Shown one piece after another: positions 24,126 to 34,684 of a stretch of DNA of 64,000 nt (the stretch's first letter is position 1; the number at the start of each line of letters is the position of its first letter). The stretch is from the NCBI GenBank assembly GCA_018340805.1, contig JACMZG010001914.1, positions 2,382,314 through 2,446,313 of the forward strand. The letters are read 5' to 3'. A program made the translations under genes and the position numbers. The notes beneath the pieces were generated by a model. That model was not told the origin of the DNA. It did not search any database and was given only the letters and a program-made list of their open reading frames with translations. The DNA is from Microvelia longipes (taxonomy: Eukaryota > Arthropoda > Insecta > Hemiptera > Veliidae).

Positions 24126-25559
24126 TAATACGTCTGTTTAAAAACATAATATATCAAACAACAAAATAAACAAAAGAATGAAGAAAATAACTCAAGAAAA
24201 CTAAACGGAGTCAAACACCAAGCAGGAAATATTTATTACTATTAAGACTATTTTCGAAATAAACATGTTTACACAAACTTTTCCACTTTCCTTGCGTTTT
24301 CATCACTTAAAGAAAAAACACAATAAAACTTTCCCCCTCATTTTATCCTTGACAAAGGCTTTGTGTTTAGAGAAAACTAATATTTGTATTATAAAGAAAA
24401 AATAAAAAAAACACAAAAAATAAAATAAAGTAAAAATTAAATATTTGAAACATTCACTACAAACATGTTGTTGTAATTTACTACTTGTGGAAAAACCATG
24501 AAAATTATAGATTGACATACATTATATCAATTAAGATAAAATGTAATATATAAAGATAGGAAATACCATGGAGTTTTTAGATGACGGCAAACTAGAGAGG
24601 GGCTCCTTTGACCAAACAATTTTTAAGACTGCTCTATTAAGGAGTTTTTATTCAGCTAAATCCATTTTGGTCAAAAGGTCACACTAGATAAATACCACTT
24701 TTTCCCACTTTTCTTTATGTATTTTTTATTTTTTTTCTCAGCTCTTTAGGACGGAGAAAACAAGTTTATACATTGATTTGGACAGAATTATGACATAAAA
24801 GCTTCAAAATTGTTGACTTTGCTTAAACCTTGGTTTAATGCAACATTATTTTTTTTTTTATATAAACACAACATTACATTAAATTCTGAGCTTATTAAAC
24901 CTTTAGAATCCTATTATTATATTTTATTATTTGGAAAACATTCGCAACAGCTCTAGCAGGACCAATACAAGTAATACCAGATATTGGAAAGGAGTCTATG
25001 AGCTTAAACCTTTCCAATATAGTGGGTATTGTTATGGTGTAAAGCAAGGGTTTACAGTTGGGCCAGACTTAGTCCTTTAATTCCCATCCTGTCTTTGTTA
25101 GTATCACTATTATTTTTATCTCTCTTTTCAAATAGAGAAAAGAGAGATTTTTTTCTCTCTCTCTTGTAAGGGAGAAAGTAAAAAGTTAAATAAAACAAGC
25201 CGCTAAGTATGGAGCTAAGCTTCCCTTTCTTACCTTTCACAGTCCACTCTGCGGTCCATTTTTTAGCCTCGTGTGTTTTAAAACCGGTGCCAACCAAAGA
25301 TGTGGTTATGAATTGGTTAAAGTAACACTGGATAAGTATTTTTAGCAAAAAATAGCTCTTTTAAATAGGAAAGTTTTATACATTTTAAATTGGTATTTAA
25401 ATTAAGACACTAAGGTTGATAATTAGTTGATTCATATTAATTTAATTATTATTTAATAAAAGACATAAAATGAAAGGGGTGCATCCTAACTCTTTTCACA
25501 TGGTAAATATATAATTCAGTGTATCTGAAGACCTATTTCGCGCGACCTTAGATAGGAAA
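24126..25559. other. Intergenic DNA with small hairpins
   Basis: No gene recognised. Hairpins: ATATTGGAAAGG (24981-24992) pairs with 25009-25020, with an outer AATACC/GGTATT pair (24973-24978, 25025-25030); and ATCTCTCTTTTC (25118-25129) pairs with 25137-25148. The minus-strand frame at 25052-25348 has no recognised domain. Confidence 0.4.
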
Positions 25560-25937
25560 GATTAGTTTCAATCTAAGCGGTCATCTATCCACCACCTGAC
25601 CATGCTCGATGGTGTACGAAAGTAATCCTACGTCAACTGTACATATACGAGCCGTATTAAAATAAATCTAGTAAATTTATTTGATAAATTATATAGTTTT
25701 CCGATTTTCAGCGATTAAAACAAAACGTCTACATGACATTTCGCAAATATTGAACTTAGTTCAATTTTGTCGATGAAAGTCGACTCATTTGTTGTGTTTT
25801 TATTATAATTTGATCGTGAGGTATGCACTGTGACTTTACTAGGATGTCACTGGAATTATCCGTTTGACATGGGATATACCGTTAGCGAATACGATGTGAT
25901 GAGAAAAAGTTCCGAGGTACCCCGTACCCGGTTTTTT
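25560..25937. repeat. Two dispersed-repeat pieces in opposite orientation
   Basis: A minus-strand piece (about 25560-25790) carries the 5S-like block as GCGGTCATCTATCC (complement, 25577-25590). A plus-strand terminal piece (about 25880-25936) reads GATGAGAAAAAGTTCCGAGG, then TACCCCGTACCCGG. The opposite orientations imply a rearranged or nested pair of copies. Confidence 0.6.
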
Positions 25938-26044
25938 AAATAAAAAAAATAAATAAAGAAAATAAATGGTAAATAAGATAAATTGTTTTTGGAAAGCACG
26001 ACTACACCTGAAAATTGATTTTTGTTTAAATTTTTAGATCTTTA

Positions 26045-26215
26045 GCGTAAACACTCTGGAAACTATGATACTCGCATATGTAGATAGACAGTTTGGTTAA
26101 ACCCATCAAGAGGTCTTAAATACGTCGGAAACAGATAATTCGATCGAAATTTCGATTTCATATTTTTATTGCAAAGACGATACGTTTCCTTTATATCTAT
26201 GAAATAAAGGAGGAA
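26045..26215 (-). repeat. Dispersed repeat 5' fragment (diverged)
   Basis: AACACTCTGGAAACTATGAT, the TAGATAGACAGTTTG segment, GGAAACAGATAATTCGATCG and GCAAAGACGATACGTTTCC follow the inverted 5' part of the family, with more substitutions than other copies. The segment 26216-26837 holds no recognisable gene. Confidence 0.45.
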
Positions 26216-26837
26216 AAGTAAAAAGACTAATAAAGTCGAAATATTGGAGAGGAAAACTAAATAAAACCATTTAGATGTTAACTAGATAGTAGAACGAGAA
26301 GAGGGCAAACGATAAATTCTGTCCCAGGTTTTGATTGAATTTCAGTTGAATTTCTATTGAAGAGGGATATTAGATTACCGCCTCCGACCAGGGGGGCAGA
26401 TACGCATCCCCCGGAACAGAAGACTGTAGATACAAGATTAGGTTTGATTTAAATCCCCGCTACCACAGATGGTAATGTTTTGAAATAAATAGAATTTGGA
26501 ATTGATTGAGATTAGTGGATTAGATTAGGGTAAGGGCGATGAAGCGCTTCGAATTGAAACTTAACTAACTATAATTAGTTACTAAACTTGACTAACTTAC
26601 AAAGTTACTTTCAGTATCTAATGCTAATTCTCTAAAGGTAATATACCTAATTTAATTACCTATTAAAGGTTAACTGATGCCTAAGTTGTATAGAGCGTCT
26701 GGTCTTTTTTTAGGCCACCTTAAGATACCTACTCTCAAGGAAGCCCAGGTTCAATGCTCAGTCGGGCCACTTAAATTTATCGCTAAAAATAAGAGTTAAG
26801 CTGGTTCTTAAGGTGGGTAGTCTTCAATATTAAGGCC

Positions 26838-27020
26838 TCATTTGATTTTAGACTTGCTTATTAATGCTTCAATTGATTTTAGACTTGCTTATTAATGCTT
26901 CAATTGATTTTAGACTTGCTTATTAATGCTTCAATTGATTTAGGCTAGGTTATTAATGCATCAATTGATTTTAGACTTGCTTATTAATGCTTTAATTGAA
27001 TTTAAGCTTGCTTATTGAAA
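26838..27020. repeat. Short tandem repeat, 31-bp unit
   Basis: Five to six copies of CTTCAATTGATTTTAGACTT plus GCTTATTAATG. The central copies are identical; the outer ones have substitutions. Confidence 0.9.
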
Positions 27021-27119
27021 GTCTATATATACTTGCTTAAGAGGTTTCCCCAATATTTAGATTATGCTCATCCTTACCACTTCAAAAAAATCACAACATA
27101 ATAATTAGATATTGATTCG

Positions 27120-27540
27120 GAATTGGTTATTACGTCCTTGAACAGTAAACATTAGTTTTAATTCCAGCGGTCACCCATCCATCGTTTCACCTCGCTTGAT
27201 AGTGCCTAATAATAACAATCATAGGAAAACTGTGCGCAAGTAATAGCCGTATTGAAATAAAGCTGAGTATACTTCTTTATTACATAAAGCTATAAAATTG
27301 CACTAAATTTAACTCTATTGGATTATTTGTAGATTTTCAACACATTCATGTCAATTGTTAAAAACGAACTATTGCTGATATTGAAATAAAACTAGTCACA
27401 TGTTTAGTTTTATATAGACACACATGTTTAGTCTTAATTAGGCACATGCGTGCCTAATTTCAATTCAAAGGAAACGTTTTTTTCTTTATTTTTAGAACTT
27501 TTGCTGATTCATTAATAACGGTTTATGACGTCATAGAAAA
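27120..27540 (-). repeat. Dispersed repeat middle part with best-preserved 5S-like box C on the minus strand
   Basis: GCGGTCACCCATCC at 27167-27180 is the exact complement of the box-C block at 949-962. Downstream blocks (AGCCGTATTGAAATAAAGCT, the TTTATGACGTCATAGAAAAA block near 27520) follow the family order inverted. Both termini are missing. Confidence 0.65.
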
Positions 27541-27589
27541 ATTATTCTCCGCACAGGACAAGAAAACAAAATTATCAATTCTTTTTTCT

Positions 27590-27690
27590 ATATCATTTGA
27601 TACTACCGAGTTTTGCAAAACATGAATGAAGTTGAACTTGAATGAAGAAGAACATGAAGTTGACACAATATAATTGTGCGAGAGACACCT
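27590..27690. repeat. Third copy of the CATTTGATACTACCGAG module
   Basis: Matches 20294-20345, including TTTTGCAAAACATGAAT and a following ACAATATAATTGTG palindromic segment, but with about 40 inserted bases of GAAGTTGAA-like repeats. It is not inside a TA array, so the module is dispersed on its own. Confidence 0.7.
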
Positions 27691-28274
27691 AGGAAATGTA
27701 ACAAGCAAAATGCAATGCTACATCTGGGAACTGTTCCATCATTCGACATTCGTCATCACTGATGGCTCGACACAATGTCATGTCCCACTCTGTTTCGTTA
27801 CGTCCAACTAAAATTCATTTTTCGTTCTAAGTTTTCCTCACTCTACTATAAACACACAAACACATTATTTTCCCATATACTTACTATACATATGCACAAG
27901 GAAAGTAAAAAATTAATAACGCAGAATTTGCAGTTGGATTTTACAAAATACAACAGAGAAAATTTTTAATTTATTTTGTTTAGTTAACTTTTTAAATTTA
28001 TTTAAGGCGAATGTTAAATTAAAAAAAGCTGAAAGGTCAAACACAGACACGTGCAAGGGCTCTCCAACATTAATTACTTAAGACGTAATGGAAAAAAGAG
28101 AAAAAAAGAGCAGTAATTATGATCCATATAAATAAAAGCAAAAATCAACAACGATGAAGGAAAAAAGAGAATTTTGTTAGAGGTAATAAAGATTTCTTTT
28201 TATTTAAATTTAAATTAAATAAAAACCAATATATTTTATTATTTAAAATAATTGAAATTGTACCTAAATAGAGA

Positions 28275-28289
28275 GACTTTATATATATA

Positions 28290-28366
<77 letters not shown>

Positions 28367-28416
28367 TATATATATATAGTACATCACACATATATTAGTT
28401 TAAGTATACTCCGTAG

Positions 28417-28463
<47 letters not shown>

Positions 28464-28722
28464 TATTATATTACGTTCTTTAAAGGAGCTGTTTGCAATT
28501 TAATGCAATTTAAATGAAAAGTCATAAGACAAATATAAGGACAAAACAGCGGTCGTTTAGTGGCCAATTATTTACAGCTCACAAGTATATTCAAGTAATA
28601 TCTAGTGTAATACTGAAGTATTACACTAAGCATGTAAATTTTAGTATATACTACTATTAGAATACTATTATACTCTATAGCATATAACTACCATTTTATT
28701 TGTTTTTCTTCTATTTTATTAG

Positions 28723-28797
<75 letters not shown>
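28275..28797. repeat. (TA)n arrays, three blocks
   Basis: TA blocks at about 28278-28378, 28418-28470 and 28728-28795. They bracket the first copy of the duplication described at 28469-29345. Confidence 0.9.
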
Positions 28798-28798
<1 letters not shown>

Positions 28799-29345
28799 TA
28801 CTCAAGAATTGGTTTGAATATGTTCCAAGAGTATGTACTGTACAGTATATTGCTAAGGTATATTATTGTATGATTCATTCGATTTAGCGTCCCAAGAGCA
28901 CGAGAAAATACTTTTTTCTGGGTGGAATTGTAATCCTTAATTTTACGGATGTTACAAAAATTTAACTCACATACCAAATCGAGTTGAAGACGTCGCACCA
29001 ACCTGGTTTTCAATAAGTAACCTTTTCTCAATACTGTTGATTTTAAACCAATTTCAACCAATTTTTTTTTATTTATAAAAATGCTTATCCGTAGAAGAGT
29101 AATTGTGTTAAAATAAAATTGCATACATACATGCATATTCTAATGTATATGTATATACATTATCTTACGCTCTTTAAAGGAGCTGTTTGCAATTTAAATG
29201 AAAAGTCATAAGACAAATATAAGGACAAAACAGCGGTCGTTTAGTGGCCAATATTTACAGCTCCACAAGTATATTCAAGTAATATCTAGTGTATACTGAA
29301 GTATTACACTAAGCAGTGTAAATTTTAGTATACTACATTAGTATT
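28469..29345. repeat. Direct duplication of a ~190-bp module, copies about 690 bp apart
   Basis: About 28471-28660 recurs at 29162-29345 (CTTTAAAGGAGCTGTTTGC, ACAGCGGTCGTTTAGTGGCC, CAAGTATATTCAAGTAATA). Copy 1 holds a perfect palindrome AGTGTAATACT-GA-AGTATTACACT with 11-bp arms; copy 2 has lost one base. The minus-strand frame 28798-29136 between the copies has no domain I can assign. Confidence 0.85.
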
Positions 29346-30408
29346 ATAGCTATAGCATATAAGTATAGTATAGCATTCTACTGACTTTACTAAAGTATTA
29401 GATATAGTATATAACATTTGACTCCTATAGTATATTACAAACGTATTATTTTGGCCAAATAAGCAGAAAGAAGTACAAATAATTTAAATAGTTAGCCATT
29501 CGTTTTGAACATTTCACAGCAGATAAAGATGAGATATGAGATGGAGTAATAAAACGGGTCTGAAGTCAAATATTTTTCATAACAATTCTCGACAATATTT
29601 CCCAGAGTATAATTGCATTTTTAGCTGAAATTTATGTCATTTCAAGGGGTTGATAGTCTCTCATAAATAACCTTCTATAAAAACAAGAGACGCTGGTGGT
29701 GCAAACAAGATAAGTGGTGAGAGGGAGGGAGGTAATTTTCGTAGGTTTGCATGTCAGTAAACCCTATAATTTGGCCTCATCTCTTACTCTATAATTTCGG
29801 GCATTTAACTCCTATATATTTTCAATTGTCGTAGAAAATTGCCTATTATTTTTAATAAATAAACAAAAAATGTTTACCATAGCACTAGGTTTAGAGGAAG
29901 AGGATGAAAGGATCTCATAACAAGCATTTATCAATTTACATTATTAAATTTATAAATTAAATTTTTCAGTCTCAAAAATACATAATGACATGAATTGCAA
30001 AAACCAATTGGCTTTTTAATATTCAGAAACATAAAACCAAAACGACTTATTTGTCTATAACAGCGCTTCTGTCGCTGATATGACATTTATATCAAAACAG
30101 CGATCAAAATTTTTTAGCCTATTTCATAAAATAATAGCAGTAATAGCAGTTAAATTTACTTTAAATTATTTTTAAACAACCAACTCTTGGCTTTAGTCTA
30201 ACGCCAAATTTAAATGAATAAAGTTAAAAATTTTCAGAGATAAAAGATAAAATACCAAAAATATTTGCGGTAAAATAATAATTTTTAAACAAAATTTTCC
30301 TAATATCAAATTTTACATAAATATTTAAAAAAAAATATATTAGGCTGTAAATTTTACAAAATTTAAGCAAAATCTGAGACTTGACCCTCACAGATATTTT
30401 TTTTTTTC
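29346..30408. other. AT-rich DNA left of the satellite, no gene seen
   Basis: No recognisable gene. A run of T's (about 30396-30407) immediately precedes the first satellite monomer. Confidence 0.45.
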
Positions 30409-30470
30409 AGGAAACTGGGTGAATTTGGCATGGAATGGATCCATTATAAGTGTTATATCCAATCATTAAT
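30409..30470. repeat. Left-most, diverged 64-bp satellite monomer
   Basis: CAGGAAACTGGGTGAATTTGG, then ATGGAATGGATCCATT and GTTATATCCAATCATTAAT align with one monomer of the large array to the right. Its right end is interrupted by the LTR at 30471. Confidence 0.85.
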
Positions 30471-30650
30471 TGTCGCTGCCAACTCTTGCAGCGTGCTTCT
30501 AGTTACTAAATCTTTACTAAAATACTTATAACTTTTGTAACTCTTTTATTGCTTTATTACAAAATTTTTAACTTGATTATGTAAAAAAGAAACAGCTTAA
30601 ACAATAAAACTAAACTAAATATAAAATTGTGTGACAGATAAACATATATC
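30471..30650 (-). repeat. 3' LTR of the BEL/Pao relic (inner end truncated)
   Basis: TGTCGCTGCCAACTCTTGCA to AACATATATC matches 32932-33110 apart from a few substitutions and small indels. The last ~20 bp present in the other LTR (up to GTGACA) is replaced by unrelated sequence, as if the internal deletion ran into the LTR. Confidence 0.85.
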
Positions 30651-30744
30651 ATGATAAAGGCTTCAATGATCCAGACACCCAAGACTACTGATTCTGTATC
30701 CTGTCATTCCTCGATTCTCGTAATGAACTCTTTCGGTATAGTAA

Positions 30745-30867
30745 TTAATTATTAAGTGTTATATGCCTTCTTTGGATAATTTTAACGGATGTTGTTTTAC
30801 TGTTGCCTAACAATTTGGCATGCCGTAATCCTCCTCCAAAGCACATTATCCCTCTATGTCTAAATGG
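30745..30867 (-). pseudogene. pol relic, linker just before integrase
   Basis: A short open stretch with a GGGLRHAKLL motif, followed by a Lys/Ile-rich part and RRHIT. This resembles the conserved segment (PF..GIxRxGGRLxxA) that precedes the zinc-binding domain of BEL/Pao integrases. It ends at a stop and nothing recognisable follows before the LTR. Assignment is by motif memory only. Confidence 0.6.
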
Positions 30868-31059
30868 CTAAGCGGCCAAGATTGAATTGCATGCGATAAA
30901 TTATTATTGGATTTCAATAAGTTTAACTTTTCTTAAATGTTTGGTTTTGCTCCGATCTAAATACAAAACTCAGCTTCATTCCAACTTATTTTATTTATTT
31001 CAAAATCGACTTTTGATTTTATTGAAGGGTTTAAACCCACCTTTATTCTTTTAAATAAA

Positions 31060-32823
31060 ATGATTATCATCATAGACTGGCCCTAACCCTAAATTTAATT
31101 TCTCAATCGGTTGCTTTGATACATTTAGTTCTTTAACGTACTCTAGCATGACCTCTTACATATTCATCGGTTTTAAACTTATGCAGCGAAGTTGGGTGTT
31201 TCTTTCCACATCCTTCAATTAAGCAACTTAACCTGTCCCTACAATACTTGCGATGTGGTTTAGCTCTTTTTAAGCAAGAATAGCAAATCTTATTACTCTC
31301 TATAAACTTCTTTTTCTCTTCCCAAATTAAACTAATAAACTTTTTACAAACGTTAAGCTCATGAGGCGCTTTGCAAAATTCACATAAAATCTTAAATTGT
31401 GTTTGCTCGGTTTTCGGTTTTTACTTTACTGCTATTATTATAACTAGAACTATTAATTGCCAAACTTTTCGCCGGTTGCACCAGAAAAGTTTCGAGTAGG
31501 GTATAATTATCACTATAAACGGGATGACTAATATTGCACGATAATTTATTCGAAATAATTTGATAGATCTTTAATTGTTTCATTGTCCTCTTTATCGGCA
31601 ATATACGTGATCCACCCTGATCGAAACCTTGACGGCAATTTTTTAACTATATTCTTAAGGCATAGCTTAGAACTTATCTCATCATACTGCTTCCCCTTAA
31701 GTACATTGGTGGCTGTAGTGACTAAATCAGTAAAATCTAGCATGGTTTTTTTATCATTACGTAGAATTGGAGGGACCTCCAGTCATTTTTTAACCCACGC
31801 TTCTACTATAGCAGTATTGAGCCGAAACGTTTCTCTAATAACTCTATACTTTGATCAAAAGTCAACCCCATATTAGATCGTAACACGTAAGGCTTCCCCA
31901 TCTAAAAATTTGACAGAAACATTTTTTCTCGTGATCGGAAAAGAATTCCGTCCTCAGGTGACTCCTAACCTCCTCTCTAAACAAAGGATAACCTCACTAT
32001 TACCATTAAAACAACATTGGTTTGAAAGCATTTTAACAGATTAATTTTAGCCACTACTATCATCGAAGAAGCTTCATTAACAGAGATCGTGGTTCAACAG
32101 GAGCAAGAATCAGAGCCATGGTTTGTTCTCATTGCAACTCTGCAGGTTCCGTCTCTCGAGATTGTCGGCCTCTGTGAATCTGATGGTCGCAATGATGGAG
32201 GTTTCAAGCTTTCTTTCCATATCTTGGTTGTCATCACTCATAGTATTTATTATCTCTTCGGCGTTTATCTCAGATTTTTCAACGCTTCAGAAATTAATTT
32301 ATTATTTTCAAGCTCTTGAGCTAACTCGAGTGCGTATCTAGCTCTTTGCTGCTCGAGTTCGAGCTGCTGACGTTGAAATCTCTTGGTTTCTTTTTTGGAG
32401 TTTTTAATTGTGCCTCAAGTATGGTTGCTTGAAGCTGGCTCTTTAACTGTTTGATCGAACTGATCTAGATTTTATTAATGCTGATGGACTCGTCTCTAAG
32501 TTCTCAATCTCGAGCTGTCTTTCATTTATGAACCATTCAACATTAAACACAGTTTGCTCCATATTTTTAACGCCTTTAACTGTGCTTAATAATTCGACCA
32601 TTTCACTCAGAGAAGTCCTGGCTACCGCTAAAACTCCATGATTGCCAGGTCTTCCTTTAGCTTGGTTGATAAGGTTGATAACTTCCTCTCTCTTATGTTT
32701 TAACTCGCTCAAAACCTCGTTCAAGTTAAACTCTTTACCAACCTTATCCTCATTGGTCTCAGAATCAGACATTTTGACGTTGAAAGGTTTTAAACTAGTA
32801 TTAGAATAGCTACTTACGAACAA
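31060..32823 (-). pseudogene. BEL/Pao-type gag, multiply frameshifted
   Basis: Gag-like polyprotein remnant, read right to left. The longest intact piece starts at MSDSETNE (32772; an upstream in-frame ATG lies at 32823) and stops at 32443. Further pieces lie in other frames: a Gln/Glu/Leu-rich coiled-coil segment at about 32280-32420, then a Glu/Asp-rich segment at about 32110-32270. Next comes a central gag domain (DUF1759-like) with LLEKRFG at about 31825-31850 and LKNIVKKLPSRFR at about 31625-31665. Last is a zinc-knuckle array at 31181-31384 with patterns C-x2-C-x3-H-x4-C, C-x2-C-x6-H-x3-C and C-x4-C-x3-H-x4-H. Several frame breaks and at least one stop separate them, so no full protein can be made. 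Plus-strand frames at 31583-31876 and 32089-32341 are antisense shadows. Confidence 0.85.
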
Positions 32824-32931
32824 ATCAAAATTTTCAGTTCAAATTTCCAAAAAAGTCTAAATTGACAAATGTTTTCTTTTAAGTTGTCAAACTTTGCATA
32901 AATTTCGAATCTTGAGTTTTAATTCTTTTAC

Positions 32932-33129
32932 TGTCGCTGCCAACTCTTGCAGCGTGCTTGTAGTTACTAAATCTTTTACTAAAATATTTATAACTTTGTA
33001 ACTCTTTTATTGCTTTATTAACAATTTTTAACTTGATTATGTAAAAGGAACAGCTTACAATAAACTAAACTAAAATATAAAATCTGTGTGACAGATAAAA
33101 CATATAATCTGTCATCACGAACAGTGACA
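32932..33129 (-). repeat. 5' LTR of the BEL/Pao relic (198 bp, complete)
   Basis: Bounded by TGTCGCTG (32932) and CAGTGACA (to 33129), short imperfect inverted termini typical of LTRs. Matches the 3' LTR at 30471-30650. On the minus strand it is followed inward by the gag leader. I could not identify a primer-binding site matching a known tRNA. Confidence 0.88.
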
Positions 33130-33134
33130 TTAAG

Positions 33135-33684
33135 TTAGGAAAACAGAGGTGATCTGCCATGTAAGTGGACCCATTGTGTGAGTGTATATGGGATCCAATT
33201 ATTTTATTTAGGAAACATTGTAATGAGTGATTTTGCTATGGATGACCCCATTGTGTGTGTTATATCCAATTATTTTATTTAGGAAATCTGCCATGAGTGA
33301 TTGCTATGGGATGGACCATTTTGGTGTGTATTAATCCAATTAATTTTATTAGGAAACGGTGATTTGCATAGGGATATGTGTGGAATATCCAAATTAGATT
33401 TATTGAGGAAACTGAGTGAATCTGCCATGTAATGGGTTATATCCAATTATTTTATTTGGAAACTGAGTGATTTGCTATGGATGACCCATTGTTGTATTAT
33501 AATCCAATTATTTATTTGAACTGAGTGGATTCCTAGGGATCCAATTATTTTATTTAGGAAAAACTGAGTGATCTTAGGAAAAGCAGTGATACTGTCCATG
33601 TAATGGACCCATTGTGTGTGTTATATCCAATTATTTTATTTAGGAAACTTGAGTGATCTGCCATGTATGGACGCCATTGTGTGT
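33135..33684. repeat. 64-bp satellite, diverged left block
   Basis: Resumes directly after the retroelement with TTAGGAAAACAGAGGTGATC. Monomers vary in length and include both classes (CTGCCATGTAATGG and TTGCTATGGGATGG). The block ends at the N gap. Confidence 0.95.
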
Positions 33685-34684
33685 NNNNNNNNNNNNNNNN
33701 NNNNNNNNNNNNNNNNNNNNNNNNNNNNNNNNNNNNNNNNNNNNNNNNNNNNNNNNNNNNNNNNNNNNNNNNNNNNNNNNNNNNNNNNNNNNNNNNNNNN
33801 NNNNNNNNNNNNNNNNNNNNNNNNNNNNNNNNNNNNNNNNNNNNNNNNNNNNNNNNNNNNNNNNNNNNNNNNNNNNNNNNNNNNNNNNNNNNNNNNNNNN
33901 NNNNNNNNNNNNNNNNNNNNNNNNNNNNNNNNNNNNNNNNNNNNNNNNNNNNNNNNNNNNNNNNNNNNNNNNNNNNNNNNNNNNNNNNNNNNNNNNNNNN
34001 NNNNNNNNNNNNNNNNNNNNNNNNNNNNNNNNNNNNNNNNNNNNNNNNNNNNNNNNNNNNNNNNNNNNNNNNNNNNNNNNNNNNNNNNNNNNNNNNNNNN
34101 NNNNNNNNNNNNNNNNNNNNNNNNNNNNNNNNNNNNNNNNNNNNNNNNNNNNNNNNNNNNNNNNNNNNNNNNNNNNNNNNNNNNNNNNNNNNNNNNNNNN
34201 NNNNNNNNNNNNNNNNNNNNNNNNNNNNNNNNNNNNNNNNNNNNNNNNNNNNNNNNNNNNNNNNNNNNNNNNNNNNNNNNNNNNNNNNNNNNNNNNNNNN
34301 NNNNNNNNNNNNNNNNNNNNNNNNNNNNNNNNNNNNNNNNNNNNNNNNNNNNNNNNNNNNNNNNNNNNNNNNNNNNNNNNNNNNNNNNNNNNNNNNNNNN
34401 NNNNNNNNNNNNNNNNNNNNNNNNNNNNNNNNNNNNNNNNNNNNNNNNNNNNNNNNNNNNNNNNNNNNNNNNNNNNNNNNNNNNNNNNNNNNNNNNNNNN
34501 NNNNNNNNNNNNNNNNNNNNNNNNNNNNNNNNNNNNNNNNNNNNNNNNNNNNNNNNNNNNNNNNNNNNNNNNNNNNNNNNNNNNNNNNNNNNNNNNNNNN
34601 NNNNNNNNNNNNNNNNNNNNNNNNNNNNNNNNNNNNNNNNNNNNNNNNNNNNNNNNNNNNNNNNNNNNNNNNNNNNNNNNNNNN
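33685..34684. other. Assembly gap, 1000 N
   Basis: Exactly 1000 N's inside the satellite, a placeholder for unknown length. Open frames spanning it are meaningless. Confidence 1.

Larger units (their letters stand above)
30471..33129 (-). mobile_element. Decayed, internally deleted BEL/Pao-type LTR retrotransposon
   Basis: The element reads on the minus strand: 5' LTR (32932-33129), a broken gag (about 31060-32772), a short pol relic (30745-30867), then the 3' LTR (30471 to ~30650). Protease, reverse transcriptase, RNase H and nearly all of integrase are missing, so it cannot be autonomous. The outer LTR ends are TGTCGCTG and CAGTGACA, the expected TG...CA. Flanking bases TTAAT (30466-30470) and TTAAG (33130-33134) fit a 5-bp target duplication with one change. 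Satellite sequence continues on both sides, so it inserted into the satellite. Family assignment rests on the gag zinc-knuckle pattern and central gag motifs. Confidence 0.85.

Noticed and set aside
23815..24147. Two 108-codon proteins on opposite strands
   Set aside because: The two frames are similar to each other only because the locus is an inverted repeat; neither has recognisable protein features.
28798..29136. 112-codon minus-strand open frame between duplicated modules
   Set aside because: It has some protein-like character but no domain I can name, and it lies in a repeat-rich segment bounded by TA arrays. It is left unannotated rather than guessed.
31583..32341. Plus-strand open frames at 31583-31876, 32089-32319 and 32123-32341
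   Set aside because: They are antisense to the gag remnant, whose minus-strand motifs (zinc knuckles, central gag domain) are convincing.
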